Assembly (NCBI RefSeq): GCF_008710155.1
Contig: NZ_VYPZ01000015.1
Span: 1 to 64,000 of the forward strand
Direction: 5' to 3'
From: Sphingobium limneticum
Lineage (GTDB): Bacteria > Pseudomonadota > Alphaproteobacteria > Sphingomonadales > Sphingomonadaceae
DNA length: 64,000 bases
Shown here in pieces: positions 47,948 to 55,076 of the stretch. Position 1 is the stretch's first letter; every line of letters begins with the position of its first letter. A program made the translations under genes and the position numbers. The notes beneath the pieces are model-generated. The model searched no databases, had not been told where the DNA came from, and worked only from the letters and a program-made list of their open reading frames with translations.

Positions 47948-49783
47948 TCAGGCCCGGCTGATCGCCTCGGCCGCAATCATCCGCGCCTCGGGGTCCAGCC
48001 CCACGCGATGCAGCGCGGCCACGACATGATAGAGGTGCCCGGCCGGCAAGCGGCTCCAGTCATTGCCCTGCATGCCGACAGCCGCGAGCAATGCGACCGT
48101 GCCCTTCTCGCCCCGCTGCGCCGCCGCACCGATGGCGCGCGCCCAACGGCTGTTGGCACTGAGCGCAAAGCCATTATCCTGCGCCAGCGTGGCGGCATCC
48201 TGCGCGGGCAGGCGCGACAGACCCGCCAGCGCCGCAATCAGCATCCGCCCCTTGTCCGCGCCGACATCGCCGACATAGCCGGACACGCGGCTGCTGTTGA
48301 TCTCGACCACCGCGCTCGGCGCCCCGACGGCCAGCAGCGCCCAGAATTGCGAAGCACCCGCCCCGTCCAGCTGCCCCAGCGCCCGCGCCCAGCGCGCCGC
48401 GTTGCGGTCATAACCGGCGGTCAGCATGGAACCGACCAGATTGGCCGCATCCTGCGCATCGGCCTGCGCCACCGGCAGCGCGGCGGCAGCCCGCGCCGTC
48501 GCGATCAGGCCCAGATAGTCGGGCTTGCCATTATCGCCCCACCAATTGTGCATCGCGCCGATCCGGTCGCCCACCGTCGCCCCGGAAAAGGCGGTGCGCA
48601 GCGAATCGATCCGGTCGGCGGCATCGGCCGGCGCATCGCCATCCGTCCCCATCTGACCGTAAAAACCGACCAGCGCCGCGCTGGACAATACCCCCAGCCG
48701 CGCCGCAATATCGACGCCCGGCCGGCGCTTCACCGCGCTCAACGCCGGCGCGCGCGCTTCCCACGCCCGCACATGCGGGCCAACGGTGCCGTACAGCGTA
48801 TCGGGGATTTCGACATTCAGCGCCGTCGCCAGGCCAAAGCGCCAGGCGGTCAGGCGGTCGACGCCATCCCATTCGATCTTCACCGACCGACGCGCGTTGA
48901 ACCCGGTGCCCACGATCTTCTCGGCCAGCCGATAGTCGATGCCGCGCACCACGCCCTTGCGCTGCGCCTGATTGAGCGCACCGCTCGACGTGCCCTGATC
49001 GCCCGACAGCGCCGGGCAGATCGCCCGCGTCATGTCCCAACCGGGCGCCTTGCTGAAGCGCAGCGCGCCGGCCGACAGCGGACACAGCCCTGCCGGATCG
49101 GCCGCCGCCAGATAGGTTTCCATCGCCACGGCATAGAGGCGCGGCGAATAGCGATCCGCATCCACGCTCTGCACCATCAACCGGGCATTGTCCGCCTCGC
49201 CCATGCGCAGCAGCAACCAGGCGCGTTCCGCCGCCCAGTCGGCCCCGTCGATGTCGCGCGGCGTATCGACCGTGCTCAGCAACGCCCGGCGCAACAGGAT
49301 GGAGGCCCAGCGCGACACGATCGGCGCATGGGTCTGCTTCATCAGTGCGGCCAGATATTTGCCGGATTCGCCCCCAAAGGCGTCCGGCTCGAACCCGCGC
49401 GTCTGCGGCGTCAGCGGCCCGATCCGGTCCAGCGACCGGCGCGCCGTTTCGGGCAGGTCATATTTCGCCTTCTGCGCCGCGATTTCCTCGGGCGTCAGCG
49501 CGTCTTCGGCCGCATTCTGCGCCTGGATCAGCGACAGGTCGGGCGGCGTGGCCGGATTGAGCGGCTGCACCATCGGTGTGGATGGCGTCGCGGCCGGCGG
49601 CCGGATGACGACCGGCGCGCCCTGCGCCGGCTGGGCAGGACGCGGCGCGGCCGGCGCTTCGGGCGCATCGCCGAAACCGGGCGGCAGCAGCGATTCGGGC
49701 GCCTGCTGCGCGACGACCGGCAGGGTCAGCGCCAGCGCAAAGCTGCCCAGCGCCCATTTCGCATTAGCGCGCGGCCAGCGCAT
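47948..49783 (-). CDS. large exported protein of unknown function
   Basis: A 611-residue protein with an N-terminal signal (WALGSFALALTLPVVAQQ). Residues about 30-80 are Pro/Ala-rich. The remainder looks helical and repetitive, without a motif I recognise. It starts 5 bp after the stop of the 62-residue gene and ends 2 bp before the xerD start, so the three are likely one transcript. It may be a sphingomonad envelope protein; function not inferred. Confidence 0.7.
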   Translation of the reverse strand: MRWPRANAKWALGSFALALTLPVVAQQAPESLLPPGFGDAPEAPAAPRPAQPAQGAPVVIRPPAATPSTPMVQPLNPATPPDLSLIQAQNAAEDALTPEEIAAQKAKYDLPETARRSLDRIGPLTPQTRGFEPDAFGGESGKYLAALMKQTHAPIVSRWASILLRRALLSTVDTPRDIDGADWAAERAWLLLRMGEADNARLMVQSVDADRYSPRLYAVAMETYLAAADPAGLCPLSAGALRFSKAPGWDMTRAICPALSGDQGTSSGALNQAQRKGVVRGIDYRLAEKIVGTGFNARRSVKIEWDGVDRLTAWRFGLATALNVEIPDTLYGTVGPHVRAWEARAPALSAVKRRPGVDIAARLGVLSSAALVGFYGQMGTDGDAPADAADRIDSLRTAFSGATVGDRIGAMHNWWGDNGKPDYLGLIATARAAAALPVAQADAQDAANLVGSMLTAGYDRNAARWARALGQLDGAGASQFWALLAVGAPSAVVEINSSRVSGYVGDVGADKGRMLIAALAGLSRLPAQDAATLAQDNGFALSANSRWARAIGAAAQRGEKGTVALLAAVGMQGNDWSRLPAGHLYHVVAALHRVGLDPEARMIAAEAISRA

Positions 49784-49788
49784 CCGCC

Positions 49789-49977
49789 TTACTGGCCCAG
49801 CTTCTCTGCGGGGATGACCTTTTCGACGCGCTGCTGCGGCTGCTCGCCACCGCGCGACCAGAAAAAGGCCAGCAGTGCGACAAGCAACAGGACCAAAGCG
49901 ATAGGGATGATCGGCAAGCTGGTGCCACGGCGACGCTGGCCACCTTCGAAACTGCTGAAGTTGCGATTATTCTTCAT
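49789..49977 (-). CDS. small single-helix membrane protein
   Basis: A 62-residue protein with a basic N-terminus (NNRNFSSFEGGQRRRG), one hydrophobic helix (LPIIPIALVLLLVALLAFFW, about residues 20-40) and a short polar tail. No family recognised. Its position is constant before the large exported gene and divergent from aroK, with a 95-bp gap to the aroK ATG. Confidence 0.7.
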   Translation of the reverse strand: MKNNRNFSSFEGGQRRRGTSLPIIPIALVLLLVALLAFFWSRGGEQPQQRVEKVIPAEKLGQ

Positions 49978-50072
49978 AAGTCCTTGGCTATGACTGGCCC
50001 GGAAACTTGGCCGGGGGAAAGAAAAAGATGCGATTTGCCTCTGTGACGGCTGGCTGTATAGCCCCGCAAGCC

Positions 50073-50621
50073 ATGCAGCGAAACAGCAAAATCCCCCACA
50101 GCCCGGCGCGACGCGGTCCCATCGTCTTGGTAGGGATGATGGGCGTGGGCAAATCCACGGTCGGCCGCCGTCTCGCGGCCCGCCTCGGCCTCAACTTCGT
50201 CGATGCCGACGAAGAGATTGAAAAGGCCGCCGGCATGACCGTGACGGAGATTTTCGAACGCTATGGCGAATCCTATTTCCGCGACGGCGAACGGCGGGTC
50301 ATCGCCCGGCTGATGGACGGCGTGCCAAAGGTGATCGCCACCGGCGGCGGCGCCTTCATGCAGGATGAAACGCGCAAACTGATTCTCGACGCCGCGACCG
50401 CCATCTGGCTGGACGCCGATATCGAGATATTGGTCGATCGCGTCGCCCGGCGCGAAAGCCGCCCGCTGCTCAAAAATCGCGATCCCCGCATCGTCCTCAC
50501 GGAATTGGCGGCGGTGCGCAACCCCGTCTACGCGCTCGCGCCCATTCATGTGAAAAGCATCGCCGCCCCGCATGAAGTCGCGGTCGACAGCATCATGGAG
50601 CAACTGACCGCATGGCATTAG
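50073..50621 (+). CDS. aroK: shikimate kinase
   Basis: A 182-residue enzyme of the shikimate pathway. The P-loop is GMMGVGKSTVGRRLAARLG, with the shikimate-binding ADEEIEK motif and the GGGAFM segment. I use the ATG at 50073; upstream in-frame starts exist but add no family sequence. The 3' end overlaps aroB by 10 bp. Confidence 0.96.
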   Translation: MQRNSKIPHSPARRGPIVLVGMMGVGKSTVGRRLAARLGLNFVDADEEIEKAAGMTVTEIFERYGESYFRDGERRVIARLMDGVPKVIATGGGAFMQDETRKLILDAATAIWLDADIEILVDRVARRESRPLLKNRDPRIVLTELAAVRNPVYALAPIHVKSIAAPHEVAVDSIMEQLTAWH

Positions 50622-51715
50622 TCCGCGTCGCGCTGGGTGCGCGCAGCTATGATATCCTGATCGAACAGGGCGCGCTCGACCGCGCCGGCACCATCCTCGC
50701 CCCCTATGCGCGCAAAGGGCGCCTGGTCGTCGTCACCGACGCCAATGTGGCCAAGGCTCAACTACCCCGCCTCGACGCCAGCCTGCGCGCCGCCGACATC
50801 GCGGTCGAACCGATCATCCTGCCACCGGGCGAACAGACCAAGAGCTGGCGCCATCTGGAACAGCTGCTCGACGCGCTGCTGGCACTGGAAATCGAACGCG
50901 GCGACCATATCGTCGCATTGGGCGGCGGCGTGATCGGTGATCTGGTCGGCTTTGCCGCCTCCATCCTCAAGCGCGGCTGCCACTTCATCCAGGTGCCCAC
51001 CACTTTGCTGGCGCAGGTCGATTCGTCGGTCGGTGGCAAGACCGCGATCAATGCGAAGGCCGGCAAGAATCTGATCGGCAGCTTCTACCAGCCTGCCCTG
51101 GTCCTCATCGACCCCTCGACGCTCGACAGTCTGCCCTTGCGCGAAACCCGCGCCGGCTATGCCGAAGTCGTCAAATATGGCCTGATCGACGATCCCGCCT
51201 TCTTCGCCTGGTGCGACGCCAACGCCGCCGCGCTGCTGGCCGGCGATCCGGACGCGCGCACCTATGCGATCGAGCGCAGCGTTCAGGCGAAGGCCGCGAT
51301 CGTCGCCGATGATGAGCGCGAAACCTCCGGCCGCCGCGCCCTGCTCAACCTCGGCCACACCTTCGGCCATGCGCTGGAGGCCGATACCGGCTTTTCCGAC
51401 ACGCTGCTCCATGGTGAGGGCGTCGCCGCCGGCATGGCGCTCGCCTTCCGCTATTCCGCCCGCCTTGGCCTGTGCCCAGCGGACGAAGCCGACCGCGTGA
51501 CCGCGCATCTTCAGGCCGTGGGCCTGCCCCACGACCTCGCCAGCGCGCATGTGCAGGCGGACGGCGCCGAACTGGTCGGCCATATGCTGCATGACAAGAA
51601 GATGGCGGCCGGCACCCTCCCCTTCCTGCTCGCCCGCGGCATCGGCCAGACCTTCCTGTCGAAGGACGTCGTACTGGACGACGTCGCCACCTTCCTCGAC
51701 ACGGATCGCGCCTAA
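50612..51715 (+). CDS. aroB: 3-dehydroquinate synthase
   Basis: A 367-residue NAD- and metal-dependent enzyme converting DAHP to 3-dehydroquinate. Marks: ALGGGVIGDLVGFAAS, QVPTTLLAQVDSSVGGKT, the metal-ligand RRALLNLGHTFGHALE with two His, and LLHGEGVAAGMALAF. The start overlaps the aroK end by 10 bp, showing coupling. Confidence 0.98.
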   Translation: MALVRVALGARSYDILIEQGALDRAGTILAPYARKGRLVVVTDANVAKAQLPRLDASLRAADIAVEPIILPPGEQTKSWRHLEQLLDALLALEIERGDHIVALGGGVIGDLVGFAASILKRGCHFIQVPTTLLAQVDSSVGGKTAINAKAGKNLIGSFYQPALVLIDPSTLDSLPLRETRAGYAEVVKYGLIDDPAFFAWCDANAAALLAGDPDARTYAIERSVQAKAAIVADDERETSGRRALLNLGHTFGHALEADTGFSDTLLHGEGVAAGMALAFRYSARLGLCPADEADRVTAHLQAVGLPHDLASAHVQADGAELVGHMLHDKKMAAGTLPFLLARGIGQTFLSKDVVLDDVATFLDTDRA

Positions 51716-51743
51716 AGGCATCACTAGCCTCACTCACTAACAT

Positions 51744-51809
51744 GTTCCCTGGCGTAGGCCGGGGCCCAGTTCCACGGTCGCAACTGGACCCCGGCCTACG
51801 CCGGGGAAC
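51744..51809. repeat. REP-like palindrome pair
   Basis: GTTCCCTGGCGTAGGCCGGGG then CCCAGTT (51744-51771) and AACTGGACCCCGGCCTACGCC then GGGGAAC (51782-51809) form a long hairpin between convergent aroB and the lipoprotein gene. Confidence 0.85.
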
Positions 51810-51877
51810 GCTGAGCTATATATTCACGTCATCATAAAGGTCCGACCTCACCCCCCTACCCACGCAAGTAAAACCCC

Positions 51878-52198
51878 TCAATAAGTCCGGCTGGTCACCT
51901 TCGCCGTCCCGTCGGGCAATATCTGGATCAGGTGCGCACTCTCATTATTGCACTGCGCCTTCCACCCGCGCACGCCATGGCGGATCTCCGCACGCTCCGA
52001 CCCCGTCACTTCCGGGCAAGCCGCGCCGCTATCTCGGATCGCCTTGGCAAAGACGCCATTGCGCAAATCCTCGTCCAGCTTGGCGACCTGCGCCGTCGCG
52101 CCGGTTTCCGGCTCGATCCGATTGTCGCTCACCACCCGGTCCGCGCCACTATCGCCACAGCCGGCCAGCGCGCAGGCCAGGCCCAATATCATCAGCAT
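51878..52198 (-). CDS. small lipoprotein of unknown function
   Basis: A 106-residue protein with a lipoprotein signal (MILGLACALAGC). The mature part has conserved-looking CPEVTGSERAEI and a C-terminal KAQCNNESAHLIQILPDG then TAKVTS, with two Cys that could pair. No family recognised. The start at 52198 is chosen for the signal; a longer frame begins 17 codons upstream. Confidence 0.65.
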   Translation of the reverse strand: MLMILGLACALAGCGDSGADRVVSDNRIEPETGATAQVAKLDEDLRNGVFAKAIRDSGAACPEVTGSERAEIRHGVRGWKAQCNNESAHLIQILPDGTAKVTSRTY

Positions 52199-52262
52199 CC
52201 GCACATATCGTCTCCCACTCACCGGACCGTCTCTGCCCGCTGCCGTCATTCAGCGCAAATCC

Positions 52263-52586
52263 TCACGCTGATCGCGGCCCCCACAGGATGACCGCACCAC
52301 CCATCAAACAAATGGCCATGCCGATCAGATCCCATCTGTCGGGCCGTACGCCTTCGGCCGCCCACAGCCAGCCGACCGCCGCCAGAATATAGATCGACCC
52401 ATAGGCCGCATAGGCCCGCCCGGCATTGTCCGCCTCGACCAGCGTCAGCAGCCATGCGAACAGGCATAGCGATGCGACGCCGGGCACCAGCCACGCGATC
52501 GACCGCCCCATGCGCAGCCACGCCCAAAAGGCGAAGCAGCCCGCAATCTCCGCCAGCGCGGCCCCGATATAGACAAGCACAGCCAT
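52263..52586 (-). CDS. ynfA: YnfA/UPF0060 membrane protein
   Basis: A 107-residue four-helix inner-membrane protein of the UPF0060 family. It has [17 protein letters not shown], the [19 protein letters not shown] segment and a C-terminal [18 protein letters not shown], all typical. The start MAVLVYIGA at 52586 gives the usual length; the frame extends 25 codons upstream. Confidence 0.92.
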   Translation of the reverse strand: MAVLVYIGAALAEIAGCFAFWAWLRMGRSIAWLVPGVASLCLFAWLLTLVEADNAGRAYAAYGSIYILAAVGWLWAAEGVRPDRWDLIGMAICLMGGAVILWGPRSA

Positions 52587-52699
52587 GCCCATCGCCTGAC
52601 AGGATCGCGAACGGATCGCAAGATGGCCGTCCGCCAAGGCGACCCATGCCGAACATTTCACCCCCGCGCGAATCCCGCAACAAGCCGGACATTCCCCTG

Positions 52700-52816
52700 C
52701 ATCATTGCACGCCTAGACAAGTCCCTGTCAGCGGCACCCCCACAGACCCCCTTCTGTCGCCGTTGACTCTCCCCTGAACCTCGGCCTCCAGCTTTTAGCT
52801 GGAGGCCCTTTTTTTT
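52700..52816 (+). ncRNA. candidate small RNA (suhB/mmgR-like arrangement)
   Basis: In the 304-bp gap between ynfA and rpmE, the plus strand has a strong terminator (52783-52816) but no plus-strand gene before it. Just upstream lie C-rich runs (CACCCCCACAGACCCCCTTCTG, with an ACAGA/TCTGT stem) and GTTGACTCTCCCCTGAACC, an arrangement I recall from the alphaproteobacterial suhB/mmgR (Hfq-binding) sRNA family. The 5' end is not defined; no promoter is sure. The family link is from memory and unverified. Confidence 0.45.
52783..52816 (+). terminator. strong rho-independent terminator (candidate sRNA end)
   Basis: GGCCTCCAGC (52783-52792), loop TTTTA, and GCTGGAGGCC (52798-52807), then C and a run of eight T. 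It is on the plus strand, opposite to ynfA and rpmE. Confidence 0.92.
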
Positions 52817-52844
52817 GCCCGGTGGCCCGCCCGGACAGGCATAA

Positions 52845-52872
52845 AAAAAGGCGCCCGCGGGCGCCCTTTTCT
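52845..52872 (-). terminator. rho-independent terminator of rpmE
   Basis: The palindrome GGCGCCCGCGGGCGCC (52850-52865) is followed, on the minus strand, by a run of seven T (complement of 52843-52849). It begins 19 bp after the rpmE stop. Confidence 0.8.
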
Positions 52873-52890
52873 TCAACCATCGAAGGCCGA

Positions 52891-53115
52891 TTACTTCTTC
52901 AGCGTCAGACCGCCGAAACGCTTGTTGAAGCGCGCCACCTGGCCACCGGTGTCCAGCTGACGGTTGCCGCCGGTCCATGCCGGATGCGACTTGGGATCGA
53001 TGTCGAGCGCCAGCGTGTCGCCTTCCTTGCCCCAGGTCGAACGGGTCTGGAACGTGGTACCGTCGGTCATCTGAACGGTGATGACGTGATAGTCGGGGTG
53101 GGTATTGGCCTTCAT
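52891..53115 (-). CDS. rpmE: 50S ribosomal protein L31
   Basis: A 74-residue large-subunit protein. [19 protein letters not shown], then [16 protein letters not shown] and [15 protein letters not shown], match L31. The zinc-binding Cys residues of the C+ form are absent, so this is a C- (zinc-free) type. It stands alone with its own terminator. Confidence 0.97.
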   Translation of the reverse strand: MKANTHPDYHVITVQMTDGTTFQTRSTWGKEGDTLALDIDPKSHPAWTGGNRQLDTGGQVARFNKRFGGLTLKK

Positions 53116-53280
53116 GGCGACTTTGCTCCGTTAAAAGGCCGGTTCCGACCGGCCATGGATGCTGAAAAATAGCGAAGGCGCGCCGTTAGCCGGTTCGGCG
53201 CGCCTTGGCAAGATATTCTGCGCAGTCATGTCAAATGAAGCCTATGACATATCTTCCGCGGCCACCACATAGAGTCACTC

Positions 53281-53550
53281 TCAGACGCCAAGCGCCCTGC
53301 GCAAAACATCATTCAGCCGCGTTTGCCACCCGGGGCCGCCTGCTTTCAACTTTGCCAGCACGTCCTGATCCAGACGCACCGTCGTACTCACCTTCGTCGG
53401 TGTCTTTTGCGCGCCGCGACGGCGGATCGTCGCCGCCAAGTCCGGAAATGCCTCGTTGAAAGGCACCGCGCGCGCAAAATCCTCTTTCGTCCATTCCGGA
53501 TTATCCGCGACAGCATCGGCATCGGCTTGCGTATAGGCCTGATCACCCAT
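53281..53550 (-). CDS. brnA: BrnA-type antitoxin
   Basis: An 89-residue protein. The C-terminal VSTTVRLDQDVLAKLKAGGP then GWQTRLNDVLRRAL matches the ribbon-helix-helix/BrnA pattern; the N-terminal part presumably contacts the toxin. It overlaps the upstream brnT gene by 8 bp and would autorepress the operon. Confidence 0.9.
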   Translation of the reverse strand: MGDQAYTQADADAVADNPEWTKEDFARAVPFNEAFPDLAATIRRRGAQKTPTKVSTTVRLDQDVLAKLKAGGPGWQTRLNDVLRRALGV

Positions 53551-53791
53551 TGAAGAGCATCCTTTCCATCTTGCTGGCCGGACGCGCGGAGATGATGGAA
53601 ATCCCTTCGCTGCCCAATCCTGCGAAAATAACGGCTATGACCCCATTCAGCCGCCCGATCGCAGCATAGCGATCCTGCTTGGCCTCACGAATGATGGCAG
53701 AAGCGAAGAAACTCTCATCAATATCGGCAAAATCGATGCCATGTTTGACGATGTTCGCCCGTCGCTTCGGCTCATCCCATATGATGATCAT
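53543..53791 (-). CDS. brnT: BrnT-type toxin
   Basis: An 82-residue RelE-fold-like ribonuclease toxin. IWDEPKRRANIVKHGIDFAD is the BrnT N-terminal signature, followed by REAKQDRYAAIGRLNG and ISARPASKMERM. The toxin is first and the antitoxin second, as in known brnTA operons. Confidence 0.92.
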   Translation of the reverse strand: MIIIWDEPKRRANIVKHGIDFADIDESFFASAIIREAKQDRYAAIGRLNGVIAVIFAGLGSEGISIISARPASKMERMLFNG

Positions 53792-53876
53792 GGGTGAAGA
53801 ATAGCAGAAATCGGCTGCTCAGGCACGCAAATTGTTGTTACGGAATAGGTCGCCCAAGTCGGAAACCGCCTGCAAC

Positions 53877-53904
53877 AGAAAAAGGGCGGCCAATGACCGC
53901 CCTT
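53877..53904 (-). terminator. rho-independent terminator of fabZ transcript
   Basis: AAGGGCGG (53882-53889) and CCGCCCTT (53897-53904), with, on the minus strand, TTTTT after the stem (complement of 53879-53883). It lies 32 bp beyond the fabZ stop. Confidence 0.85.
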
Positions 53905-53936
53905 CTCTTCATGTCGCGCGCCTCGATGGGCTCAAC

Positions 53937-54413
53937 TTAATCCTTCGGCGGATCGCTGATCATCGCGACGAAATTGGCTTCCGCCGCCAGCTTGCCGTCC
54001 ATCATCGCCTTGCCGCTGAACTTGCAGACCGCGCCACGCATCTGCGTGATTTCCACGTGCAGGTCGAGCAGGCAGCCCGGCTCCACCGGGGTGCGGAATT
54101 TCGCGCCGTCGATGCTCATGAAATAGACGAGCTTGCCCGAATCGGCCAGGTTCATCGATTCCACCGCCAGCACGCCCGCCGCCTGTGCCATCGCTTCCAC
54201 GATGAGCACGCCGGGCATGATCGGCCGCGTGGGGAAATGCCCCTGGAAAAACGGCTCGTTCACCGACACCGCCTTGATCGCGTGGATCGACTGGTTGGGC
54301 ACCAGCGTCACCACACGATCCACCAGCAGCATCGGGTAACGATGCGGCAGCGCGGCCATGACCCGACGGACATCCATCGGGCCAAGGGCGGTCGTTTCAA
54401 CCTCTCCGGTCAT
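53937..54413 (-). CDS. fabZ: 3-hydroxyacyl-ACP dehydratase FabZ
   Basis: A 158-residue hot-dog fold enzyme that dehydrates beta-hydroxyacyl-ACP in fatty acid synthesis. The catalytic His is in [19 protein letters not shown] and the Glu in [10 protein letters not shown]. It follows skp by 6 bp; the lpxD gene usually found between them is absent, and lpxA/lpxB do not follow. Confidence 0.97.
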   Translation of the reverse strand: MTGEVETTALGPMDVRRVMAALPHRYPMLLVDRVVTLVPNQSIHAIKAVSVNEPFFQGHFPTRPIMPGVLIVEAMAQAAGVLAVESMNLADSGKLVYFMSIDGAKFRTPVEPGCLLDLHVEITQMRGAVCKFSGKAMMDGKLAAEANFVAMISDPPKD

Positions 54414-54419
54414 CTTTTA

Positions 54420-55076
54420 TCAGCGCGACTTGGGTGCCTGCGCCGGGGTCGCCGGAGCGGGTGCGGCGGCAGCGCCCTGACCCTGGCCACCGGGCTGCCA
54501 GCCGGCCGGCGGCGTGATGCTGACGCTGGGGACCAAGCCGTTCAGTTCGGTGATGACGGCAGGCGTGATGTCCGCGCCAGCGCCGAAGCTTTCGGTCGCC
54601 TGCTTCTTGAACACGATTTCCGACTTGGTCTTGGCGGTCGCGGCCTTCAGCGCGTCGTCCAGCTTGTCGACGATCTGCTGCTCGACATAGGCGCGAGCCA
54701 GGCCGATCGGCTGGCCCATGCGCTGCAATTCGGCCTGTGCGGCCTGCTGTGCCTGCTGATACTGCTGATACTGGGTTTCGATCGCCGGGGTCGGCTTGTT
54801 GCCAGCGGCCTTCAGCGCGGTCTGAAGCGCGTCGCCCTTGGTCTTGAGGTCCGCCTCGATCGCGGTGCGACGCGTGTTGAGCGCATCGATCTGCGGCTTG
54901 TAGGTGGTCTGCATCTGGCTGATCGCCGTGGTGAAGGCAGCGCTCTTGGCGACGGCTTCTTCCAGGTCGACCACGGCGATGCCCGACTTGGTCTGGGCAA
55001 CGGCCGGAACGGCGGTCATCGCGATGGCAGTCATGGGTGCCAGCGTCAGAGCCGCGGCCTTGAAAATCGTCTTCAT
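54420..55076 (-). CDS. skp: OmpH/Skp family periplasmic chaperone
   Basis: A 218-residue exported chaperone for outer-membrane proteins. A signal peptide covers about residues 1-25 (ALTLAPMTAIAMTAVPAVAQ). The middle is a long coiled coil (ISQMQTTYKPQIDALNTRR ... QQYQQAQQAAQAELQRMG) as in Skp arms. The C-terminal ~30 residues are Gly/Gln/Pro/Ala-rich. Its ATG overlaps the bamA stop by one base. Confidence 0.92.
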   Translation of the reverse strand: MKTIFKAAALTLAPMTAIAMTAVPAVAQTKSGIAVVDLEEAVAKSAAFTTAISQMQTTYKPQIDALNTRRTAIEADLKTKGDALQTALKAAGNKPTPAIETQYQQYQQAQQAAQAELQRMGQPIGLARAYVEQQIVDKLDDALKAATAKTKSEIVFKKQATESFGAGADITPAVITELNGLVPSVSITPPAGWQPGGQGQGAAAAPAPATPAQAPKSR

